A stretch of DNA of 48,343 nucleotides from Ministeria vibrans ATCC 50519 (lineage: Eukaryota > Opisthokonta > Filasterea): NCBI GenBank assembly GCA_943704425.1, contig CALSCP010001993.1, positions 1 through 48,343 on the forward strand, given 5' to 3'. A program made the position numbers and the translations under genes. The notes below the pieces were generated by a model. That model saw only the letters and a list, made by a program, of their open reading frames with translations. It made no database searches and was not told where the DNA came from. Below, piece by piece: positions 1 through 9,370 of this stretch (position 1 is its first letter; each line of letters begins with the position of its first letter).

Positions 1-67
1 CCCACCCCCCCCCGCCACGACGCTTACTGCTCACACACCGCGTTCTTCCTCTTCCGTGTCTCTCCAG

Positions 68-1724
68 GTCGGCCCTAACTTTCGCGTTGGTCGCAAAATC
101 GGCTCTGGCAACTTTGGTGAGATCCACCTTGGCAAGAACATCTACAACCAAGAGGATGTCGCTGTAAAAATGGTACGTGTCGTCGCTTTTCTGCGCCACC
201 CTTCAACCGTCATTTTCTTTGAATCACCACAAACACTCGACGCCCTTCCTTTCTTTTCTGTCTTTTTTTTCTTTTCTTTCTCTCCACCGCTCTGTTCTCA
301 CATCACACCTAAATTAATTTGTGCTCACACACACACCCCAACAGGAGTCCGTCAAGAGCCGCGCACCGCAGCTTCATATTGAGTACAAGTTTTACAAGGC
401 ACTGGGCGGTGTCGGTACGCATGCTGTGCTATGTTCATGCTATGCCTATTGACCCTAAACCCACGCATTTGTCTCATTCTTACAGAGGGATTTCCGCCAG
501 TGTACTACTATGGGCCGGCAGGCAAGTACAACGCAATGGTGATTGGGCTTCTAGGACCGTGTCTCGAGGACCTCTTTGATATGTGCAACCGACAGTTTAC
601 ACCCAAGACAGTATGCCACATTGCGATTCAATTGGTACACCGAAAAATACAACTTCTTCAGCGTGCTTTCTCACGCACGGTTTGTTACCGAAATCTCACT
701 CTCTCCTCTAATAGATAACACGGATGGAGACAATCCATTCGAAGCGCATCATCTACCGCGACGTGAAGCCCGAGAACTTCCTGATTGGTCTGGCGGAGGA
801 GGACAAGCACAAGACGGTGCACATGATCGATTTTGGGCTGGCCAAGGAGTACATGGACGCCGAAGGCATGCACATTCCCTACCGAGAACACAAGAGCCTT
901 ACTGGTACCGCCCGCTACATGAGTATCAACACCCATCTTGGAAAAGGTATGTAGGTCGAGCGCATCGCTTGGAAATGCGCCCTCTTCTTACTTTCGGGTG
1001 ATGGTTGTATAGAGCAAAGCCGGCGAGACGATCTCGAGGCGTTGGGCCACATGCTGTTTTACTTCCTGCGTGGTTCGCTTCCGTGGCAGGGACTCAAGGC
1101 AGACACACTCAAGGAGAGATACCAGAAGATTGGCGACGTCAAGATTGAGACGCCCATTGAGGTGCTGGGCAAGGGTCATCCCGAGGAGTTCTCCAAGTAC
1201 CTGCGCTACGCGCGCACCCTCGAGTTTACCCAGACCCCCGATTATGAAATGCTCCGCGGTCTCTTCCGCGACGCCATGGCTCGCGAGGGCTGGGACGCCG
1301 ACACTGACTTTGACTGGTCTCGCATCAAGGTGGCCGCGAAAAAGTGTTAGTATTCGCTGATGTTGATTCTTTTCTTTTCTTTTTTTTTTTTTTTTGCCTC
1401 TTCTTTCTTTGATAGATTGTTTCGGCAGCAAAGAAAAAGTCTGCGACCACTACCACCGAACCCGCCTCGACAAGTGTACGTTGTCATCTCGCCCACATAC
1501 CGCATCCCACAAAAAACAACGACTCACGTGCCTACTCACTCCCTTACTTATGACAGGCTCCCAAGACGGGCGATGTCCCTGGTGACGGCTGGCACGTCAA
1601 CAAGCCTGCGGCATCCAGCAAAGGCAAGAACAAGCGCGACAAGGACGTCACAGGTGGTGCTGCCCCCGCCCCACACGACGACGACGACGAAGGCTGCTGC
1701 GGCTGCTTCTCAAAGTCAAAATAA
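68..1724 (+). CDS. CSNK1G: Casein kinase 1 gamma-type Ser/Thr kinase (5' partial)
   Basis: Seven exons fit by phase: 68-172, 345-414, 486-634, 715-946, 1013-1345, 1429-1475, 1557-1724, giving 367 visible residues. The exon at 68 follows an acceptor (tctccag), so the start codon lies upstream of the window. Seen: glycine loop GSGNFG, ATP lysine in VAVKM, catalytic loop [11 protein letters not shown], and the CK1-specific SIN in place of APE ([12 protein letters not shown]). Closest to the gamma subfamily ([34 protein letters not shown]). The tail is lysine-rich, then acidic, and ends [11 protein letters not shown]; a cysteine cluster here matches the palmitoylated end of animal CK1 gamma, so membrane anchoring is inferred. 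In animals CK1 gamma phosphorylates LRP6 and other membrane-proximal targets. The exon 5/6 junction (donor gttagt at 1346) is the least certain splice. Convergent with the cotransporter gene. Confidence 0.93.
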
Positions 1725-1929
1725 TGCTCTCTCTCGTTCTCCTCTCTTTTACTCACGCAAGCAACTCACTCCAATATTCTCAATTTTGCCACTGTCCTTT
1801 CACTTTGCGTCTCTCTCTTCCTTTTCTTTTCCAATCAATACACAAACGACACTGGCCTGTACTGTACCAAACCAGCAATCTGAGCTGCTTGTTTCCATTC
1901 CCTCTCTCATTATATAAGACACGTTTTAA
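1725..1929. other. Convergent 3' intergenic spacer
   Basis: About 200 bp between the stop codons of two convergent genes. Pyrimidine-rich on the + strand and AT-rich near 1910-1930. It must hold both 3' UTRs and polyadenylation signals; I see no other gene. Confidence 0.6.
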
Positions 1930-2366
1930 TTAGGAGAGCGACGAGAGTACATCTTCCTGGTTGCCGCGCATAAGGAGCGTCGGCGGAAGCCCGAACGTAA
2001 TGGCCTCCAGACTGGCCATGTACGTGCGTGGTGGAATAGAGGCGCGAGGGACGGGCAGCGAGACGAATACAAGCAGGGCATCGCGCGAGTTGATGCGCAG
2101 CAGTTCCCCTAGTCGAATTCGTTTGAGGACCCAGGGGTCGAGAGGCGTAACGGGTTCGCCACGCTCGTTGCGCTCTGTGAACTCGCCGCCAAGAAGTTGG
2201 CGAAAGTGCCGGATGTTGTTGTCGCTGGGTTTGTCCCTATATGTGTACGTGTGTGTGAGAGAGAGAAAATTGACAATGTGTGCGTGTAGGTGTATGTGTG
2301 TATGTGTGTATGCGTGTTGTGTATGTGTGTGAGTTGACAATATGGGTGCATCATTGTGTGCGCATG

Positions 2367-2399
<33 letters not shown>

Positions 2400-3524
2400 T
2401 GAGTTGGCAGTGACAAGTTAAGATGAATTGTATGGCATGCGTACGAGTAGCCCTCGACAATGTTAAGGTCGACTTTGAAGCGGAACTTGGACAGGAGACG
2501 GGTCATGCGCACCACTTCATGGTTGTAGTTCTTGCGCGACGCCAGAATGAACAGACGCAGCTTCACTTTGGACCAGTCCTTTTGGTTGCTCAGCAGGTGT
2601 GGCAGCAGCAGTGTCAATCCACCGTCGTCCTAATCATTTTATTCACACACAGTGTAACAAAAAATAATTAAAAATAATTAATAATTATAATTATTATTAA
2701 TATAAATTCTGTTAATAAAAGGTTGCTTACTCCAATCCACCAGACGTCAATAGTGCCTTCGCCATTCTTCATGCGCGGGTCCGAGTAGAAAGGCAGAGCC
2801 ATGCGTTTTGTTGTCGCATCTTCCAGACCGTCGACGGTCTCGTCATCGGCCATACCGTCCTGTGCAACCTCGTTGAGGCGCAGCCCGGCAGACATGGCAA
2901 ACGACTCAGGTCGTTTGGACGTGGAACCACGCATGTTGCGCATGGGAATGCCTTGTCGAGTCTCACGGGGCACTGAAGCAACAGCGGCACTCTCGCGCTC
3001 CATTGCAATGTCGTGATGTTGCTCGTGCAGCCGTTGGTTGTCGCGCAATCGCTGTTCGGCTCGCACGCGACGCGCCTCAGCCGCCAGCTCAACGTTCCTG
3101 GCCGTTTTCGAGAAGAAGTCGGAGCCACGAATGATGACAATGCCAAAGACCATGGCGTACGAGTCGCTGACGGCACCAACGTACTCGCGCAGCTGCTGGG
3201 CTGAGTACTTGCTCTCGTCTTGCCACTTGTTCGGGTAGCCCAGTACCACAATGTTGGGGCGCACCTTGGTGCCCAGACCCGCCAGCTGCAGCAGAGAGCG
3301 CACACCTTGTCGAAACGTCTGACTTGCCACCACATCAAAGAATCCTTTGTACTACACATGATGAAATATACGACGAGAGAAAAGTGAGATAGAAAGAGAG
3401 GAAAAAGAAAGAACAGCGAGAGAGAGAGAGAGAGGAGTGAGGATGAAGAGTGATAGCAATAGAAAAAAAGGGAGAGAATGAACAAATTAATAGCGAGAGA
3501 AAGAGGAAGAGGAAAGAACAAAGT

Positions 3525-3566
<42 letters not shown>

Positions 3567-6500
3567 CAAAGTGATAGAGAGAAAAGTGATAGAGAGAGAA
3601 AAACAAAGTGATAGAGAGAGAGAAAGTGATAGAGAGAGAGAAACAAAGTGATAGATAGAAAAAGTGATAGAGAGAGAAAAACAAAGTGATAGAGAGAGAG
3701 AGAGAGAAAGAGAGAAAAAGTGATTGAGAGAGAGAGAGAGAAAGAGAGAAAAAGTGATTGAGAGAGAGAGAGAAACAAAGTAATAGAGAGAGAGAAGACA
3801 ACGTATAAAATAGTGAGAGGGAGAGGGTACATTGTTATCGATGAGAAAGGTATCCTTGCGCGCATTAATGACGTCCACAATGGCAATGTCGACTGCATGA
3901 GGCTGTTCAGCGCCCAACTCCCTGCACACACACAGAAGAGCAAATAAATGATGTTTAGGAAAAGCAGGAGATGAGCACACGTGCTGATCTATTGTGCATG
4001 CAATATAAAATACCCGACAATCTGAGCACAAATGAAGGAGCCAACATTCTTGCTCATATCCGCTACAAACCGCACAAGCTCCGGTCGAGACGAAGGTGGT
4101 CCTGTCAACACCAGAAATTGGGGTCTAAATAATTGATTGTAACAATATAGAGTTGTTAGCATTATCTCTCTATCGCTTCGTTCTTTCTCTCCCTCTCTAT
4201 ACCGATAGTTCTTGACGTGCTTCTTTGCACCTTCGAGACGCAACAGTGAATTGAGAGTGGTTCGGAAGCGACGTGCCGCACCCCACTCACCCCAATTCAC
4301 CTCTATATATAAAAACCACACATACACACACCCAAAAAATAAGACGATGCAAAAAAAAAAACCAGTGTGTTTGAGAGGGACCTCTGTCGCGGTACTCAAT
4401 GAACTTGTAGAGGAAGATGACGACTGCGACAGTGATGAGGGCAGTCCACCAACTGATGACAAACATAACGATGAGACAGACAAAGGACGAGCCCAGCGCA
4501 ACCCATTGGGAGTAAAAGCGGTACGTGGGGCGCCATCCTAGTGTACACAGTGAGTGAGCGAGCGAGTGAGTGAGTGAGTGATGGTGTATTTAGTGTACCA
4601 GGCGTCTGTGAGAAGCTCGCTTGAAAGCACGAGTAGTTGATGAGGGCGTAGGCCATGAGAAAAAAGTTGGATATGATCAGCGCAATCTCGTTGAGTTGCC
4701 CAATGAGAATAAAACAGATCGCAATCACAAATGCGAGAATATAGCTACAAATTAAAATAATACAGAGAGTTATAGAATTGAACTTATTTGGCATGTTAGG
4801 TACGAACCCTCTTTTCGGCTCATTGTTGGGACCACTGCCTTTGCCAAAGAAGGAAATGTATGGGAAGAGATCGTCATTACACACTGCCTGAAAAACAAAC
4901 AAAACAGAAGACGAAAACAGAGAGTGAGAGAAAGAAGAGACAAAAAACAAATAGAGAGACAAAAGTGAGGGACTAAGAACAAATAGAATGAATAATGAAG
5001 AACAAAGAGCAAATAGAATGGATAATGAGGGACAAAGAACAAATAGAAACAAAAATGAAGAACAAAGAGCAAATAGAATGAATAATGAGGGACAAAGAAC
5101 AAATGGAAAGAAAGAAACGAAGCGGAAGAGAGAGAACACACAAAGTAGAATTTTGTATTTTTTGTATTTTGTATACCTGAAAGACTTTGGGAGCACTGAC
5201 AAGACTGGTGAGCGCAGAAGAGAGAGTCGCAGCAAAAATGCCAGCAGAAATGAGAGGACCGACAAGCGAGACCATTTCCATGACCTGAAAGTTATTGAGG
5301 AGACCATACTCACAGAGAGGGGCAACACAGGGCACAGTAACGGTGGCATTAGTCGTTGCGTTGACAATGGTCATGGTCCCTGCGTCGCGCACTACCGTCG
5401 CTCCGACGAGCCAGGCCATCACCAGGTAAGTACCCGATGTCACTCCAATCGCAAGGAAAGTTCCTTTGGGGATGGCCTTTTGCGCATCCTACCATTTAGT
5501 GTGGGTGTGTGCAGAGTAAGTTGATGGGAATCAATTCTTCACGAAAGCGGTTACCTTGAGATCGCCTGAGATGTTTGCACCGGCGAGAATACCGGTCGCA
5601 GCAGGAAAAAAGACGGCAAAGACGGAGAAGAAGTCCTCTCCTCGGTACTCTGGGCCCCAATTGGCGCTGAACGTTTGCTCTAAAACAATAAAAATAATTA
5701 TTAAAGATAGTTGTTGTGTGTGCGTGTGTGTTGGTACGAGAGTAGCCGGTGAAACCCTGACTGGAGGTCTTTGCGGTGGGGTTGAGGAAGGTGCCAATGA
5801 CAAAGTCAGCAATGGCAATGAGAAGCACGACCAAGAGCACCATCTGTGCCTTGGCCTCCCACGCCATCCCGATGAAAACAATCGCCAAACACGCCCCTGC
5901 CGTGACCAGCCCAATGATCCGGATGTCCCACAGCCCGCCGTCGATTATCTGCACTCCGTCCGCCTAAACATATATATATATATACATAGGCAAGAGAGAG
6001 AGAAACGAATGTGCAGTTCAGCTTTTGAGCATCAAAGATTGGTCGTTCATCTCAGGTCGTACCGCCATGAGCGAGGAGACAGTCTCGGCAAAACCCACAA
6101 TGTATAGAGCAACGGCCACGGCGTTGGCAAGCGAAAAGATTATACCAATAGCACCGCCAAACTCAGGGCCAAGCGAGCGAGAGATCATAAAGTAGGCGCC
6201 ACCACCGCGCACTTTGCCGTTGGTGCTGATGGCAGACATGGACATGGTGGTCGCAACGGTGACTGCGGTTGCCAAAAGAATCACAAGCGAGGCAAAACTG
6301 ATGCCACCCTGGCCCACCACCCACGAGAGACGAATGAAAAGCATGACGCCCCAAATGTTGAGCAGACAGCGCACAAACACCCCCTTGATCCACCCAAACT
6401 CAAACCCTTTCGTCTCGGGCGTCGAGGCACTTGCCTCTTCTGCTTCTGCTGTTGTTGTTGTTGTTGCGATGGCACTCGACGATTCCTCGGTCGTTACATC

Positions 6501-7559
6501 GCCAGCAGTTTGGCGTCGCAGCAGCAGAGGTGAGTCAATCACATCGGATCCGCCTGCCAGACTCGCTCGCGCACTGTCGTTGGCCACACCTTGCTGCGGC
6601 TGCTGTTCGTCGCCACCACCAGGACCCTCCATGCGAGCCCTAATCTCGCTGGGAACGTGGTCGCTATACAGCTGAACCAAAGGCAGCGGTCGTTGCTTGC
6701 CTGTGTCCTTGGACAGCGAATGCTCATCACGGTAAAAGTGCGTGTTAGGACCGGGATCGTAGGTGTCCAAGCGCGCAACAGTTGCTGCAATAGACACAAT
6801 TCAAAAAAGAAAGAGGATCGTCTTGCATCAATGCAAGAACACATAGACAAAACTTGCAACAGCCAATGAGTGATGAGTGAGGGTGAGGGAAGCCCTCACT
6901 CACTCCACAATCATTATGCTTTGCACAAACAAGGACTTACGTGGTGCAGCGCCCCCTCGCATGATTGTGTGCATGTGACTCAACTCAGGATGTTCACCAA
7001 TGTCAAATGCAGCGGGAGGCTCGCCTGTGTCGACTTTGGCCTTGCGCTTCGTCTGTGGAGTGGAGCTACCAGAGGCATCAGCGAAGGCAACTCGCGCCCG
7101 TTCCTTGCGCTGCTGTTCCGTTGTGCCCCCCTTTGCTGCCGGCACCTCACCCGCCTCCGCTGAGGCGACTGTGGCTGTTGCTGCGGCTGCTTCCGGTGGC
7201 ATCTCCGGCGTCGCCGATGGCTCGCGCGCAGTCTCCGCCAACAATGGCGCCACGGGCGTTTCGGCGACCACAGCCGTCGAAGGTGCTGGCGCATCAGCAG
7301 ACGACTCGGTCGTTGGCACCTCCTCAACAGCAAAGCGTTTCGCGCCCCCCAAGGCCCCACCCCCCTTGCCGGCGGCCGCAGGGTCGCTTGGCGCCTCCAC
7401 GCGCCCTTGCGCTGTTTCCGACGCCAACACGTCCTTTTCCTTCTGCGGCGTCACAGGCACCTCTTCGACGACAAAGCGCGCCTTGGGCCCTTTCGGAGAC
7501 GGACTCGTCGCTTCCGATCCGCCTTCCGTCGCCTCTGTCGACGTTGGTGCAGCGTCCAT
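1930..7559 (-). CDS. SLC12 cation-chloride cotransporter (NKCC/NCC branch)
   Basis: Fourteen exons: 7559-6941, 6784-6063, 5963-5738, 5679-5555, 5488-5177, 4887-4808, 4744-4599, 4537-4382, 4302-4203, 4124-4014, 3921-3831, 3351-2731, 2629-2445, 2236-1930; all phases agree and give 1,266 residues, near the usual 1,000-1,200. It would move Na+/K+/Cl- together across the plasma membrane. TM1 begins [19 protein letters not shown] and later exons carry [26 protein letters not shown] in two pieces, both NKCC hallmarks. The loop after TM7 has two N-glycosylation-like NAT sites and cysteines. The C-terminal domain has [21 protein letters not shown] and ends with [18 protein letters not shown], as in NKCC1. 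The N-terminus (about 200 residues) is low complexity but holds two RFxV motifs ([16 protein letters not shown]), the SPAK/OSR1 docking signature, followed by [17 protein letters not shown] where animal NKCCs carry regulatory threonines. NKCC versus NCC cannot be decided by eye. Confidence 0.95.
2366..2398. repeat. (GT)n microsatellite in intron 13 of the SLC12 gene
   Basis: Uninterrupted GT dinucleotides, preceded from about 2240 by degenerate GT-rich sequence. It lies between the exons ending at 2445 and starting at 2236, so it is intronic. Confidence 0.9.
3358..3822. repeat. Purine-rich tandem repeat in intron 11 of the SLC12 gene
   Basis: About 460 bp of (GA)n interleaved with a recurring element close to AAACAAAGTGATAGAGAGAG, repeated many times with variable GA spacing. 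On the sense (minus) strand it is a long CT/TTTGT tract ahead of the acceptor of the exon at 3351. Open frames through it are runs of Leu/Ser/Phe and are not genes. Confidence 0.9.
4915..5112. repeat. Minisatellite in intron 5 of the SLC12 gene
   Basis: Imperfect tandem units built from ACAAAGAGCAAATAGAATG and ATAATGAGGGACAAAGAAC, at least four rounds from about 4985 to 5110, preceded by GAGA-rich sequence. It sits wholly between the exons ending at 5177 and starting at 4887. Confidence 0.85.
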
Positions 7560-7674
7560 TTGGGAAGAGAGTCAAAGAGAGAGAGAGAGAAAAAAAGTAA
7601 TACACAAAGTAATTCCAAAAAAGTATAGATATTAGATAAAAAAAATAAAATTTTTTGGTTTCACCGAACGCAGT
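7560..7674. promoter_or_regulatory. Divergent promoter, SLC12 / STUB1
   Basis: Only 115 bp separate the ATG at 7559 (minus) from the ATG at 7675 (plus). It contains a GAGAGA tract (about 7575-7590), an AT-rich block with a poly-A run (7640-7650) and no ORF. Both 5' UTRs and core promoters must fit here unless upstream non-coding exons exist. Confidence 0.6.
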
Positions 7675-8744
7675 ATGAGTGACGCGGAGAGCCTTCGCAC
7701 TCTGGGCAACAAGAGATTTGCTGCGGGTGACTATCACGATGCGATCGCACTCTATTCCAGGGCAATTGTACTGATCGGTCGAGCAGTCGGAAAAGGGCCG
7801 CTGACTCGTCCTCGCTCCTCTCGCCCCACCCTGCCCTGTAGATCCAGCGAGCGGACGCCAAATTGTACACTAACCGCGCCTTGTGCTATTTCAAGCTGGA
7901 AAAGATGGACCGGGTCCTGGAGGACTGCCAGTTGGCGCTCGACTTGGATGCGAAGAGTGTCAAGGTTCGTCCTGCGTCCGTCTCCCCTTCATTCCGCCCA
8001 CTGTGCTTGTTTTGTTGATCGCTCAGGCAAGCTATATGATGGGACAGGCTCTTGCCGAGCTGGGACGCGAGGAGGAGGGCATTGCTAGATTGAAGTGTGC
8101 GATGGACTGGGAGAGCGAGCAGAAGCTCAACTTTGGAACGCAGATTGCGACTGCCATTGGCAAGGCCAAGCGAAAGGTGCCCTCCCTGCTGACTCCTTTG
8201 TAGACTCGTCTGTTGTTTGTCCTCCTCATTGCACTCCTCTTGGTTTTAGTTGTGGAACAAACGCGAAGACGAGCGACTCGCCCAACGAGTCGACCTGCAG
8301 GATTTCTTAGCCAACCTCATTGACGACCAAAGTCGAAGGTACGCACCACCACGACAACACGCGGTGATGTGTGACACTCATGTATTTCCCAATATGGATA
8401 AACTACTGGCACTACACTATAGAACGGGCGATACCACAGAGCTATCGCAACACAAGGAAGCACTTGAAAAGCTATTTGCCGAGGCTGACGAGCGTCGTCG
8501 CCGTCGCACCATCCCCGACAGTTTCCTCTGCAAAATCTCTTACGAACTTATGCAAGACCCCGTCGTGACACCCTCAGGCATCTCCTACGAACGCCGTTTT
8601 GTCCTGCAGCACCTCTCGAGCGTCGGGTCCTTTGACCCTGTCAACCGTGCGCCCCTTCAGCCTTCAGACCTCATTCCCAATCTCGGCCTTAAGAGTGCCA
8701 TTGATGACTTTATCGCCGACAATCCTTGGGCCGAGTGGGAGTAG
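7675..8744 (+). CDS. STUB1: CHIP: TPR and U-box E3 ubiquitin ligase
   Basis: Exons 7675-7767, 7842-7964, 8027-8176 and 8250-8744 join in phase to 286 residues (human CHIP is 303). The N-terminus is a TPR array (LGNKRFAAGDYHDAIALYSRAI; KLYTNRALCYFKLEKMDRVLEDC; ASYMMGQALAELGREEEGI) that in CHIP binds the C-terminal EEVD of Hsp70/Hsp90. The C-terminus is a U-box: IPDSFLCKISYELMQDPVV, TPSGISYERRFV, HFDP-like SFDPVNRAPL, then IPNLGLKSAIDDFI. Order and spacing are diagnostic. The protein would ubiquitinate chaperone-bound misfolded clients in the cytosol. An optional 84-nt intron (8339-8422, gtacgc...tatag) is frame-neutral and stop-free; removing it gives 258 residues. Divergent from the cotransporter, convergent with the H-NOX kinase. 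Confidence 0.95.
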
Positions 8745-9013
8745 TACTCTTTTTCTCTCTCCTACTTTGTTTCTTTCACTTTGTTTTTTTCACTTTGTTT
8801 CTTTCACTTTGTTTTTCTCTCTACTTCTTTCCCTCTTGTACATATCCCAATATATCACGTCTCCGTTTGTTTCGAATTATTATATTACTACTACGTTTGA
8901 ATAGTAATAATAATAATAAAATATTATTATTTTTATTATTTTTATTATTATTATTATGTCATATTATTATTATTATCATTGTTTAATATTAGTATAGTAT
9001 ACAGATTGATTAG
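8745..9013. other. Convergent spacer with pyrimidine and ATT repeats
   Basis: Starts with four copies of a CTTTGTTTCTTTCA-like unit (about 8764-8815), then (TAA/ATT)n AT-rich sequence (8895-8985). It holds the 3' ends of two convergent genes. No coding sequence is credible here; open frames are repeat translations. Confidence 0.7.
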
Positions 9014-9111
9014 TTAGCGCGCCTCGACTTCCGAAATGGTTTTCTCGAGCTGATTGCGCACAAGACACTCGACAAGAACAGTCGCAAGAGAGGGCAGTCG
9101 CACCTGCACAA

Positions 9112-9147
<36 letters not shown>

Positions 9148-9338
9148 ATTTGTGTGTGTGAGTAAACAGACTCATGTAATCATCACTGCTGTGCTTACCG
9201 GCTTCGACACAAACGCATCCATTCCTGCGTCAGAACACGCCTTCCTCATGTCATCAAACGCATCTCCAGTCAACGCCACAATCGTCACTCTGCACATGCG
9301 AAAATAATTAATACCCAATAAAAACTAAGAAGCTCTGC

Positions 9339-9370
<32 letters not shown>

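Noticed and set aside
2769-4031. 420-codon minus-strand frame rich in Leu/Ser/Phe
   Set aside because: It is translation through a GA/CT intronic repeat plus out-of-frame exon sequence of the SLC12 gene.
8599-8986. Hydrophobic small open frames that look like membrane proteins
   Set aside because: They arise from CTTTGTTTC and ATT repeats downstream of the CHIP stop codon.
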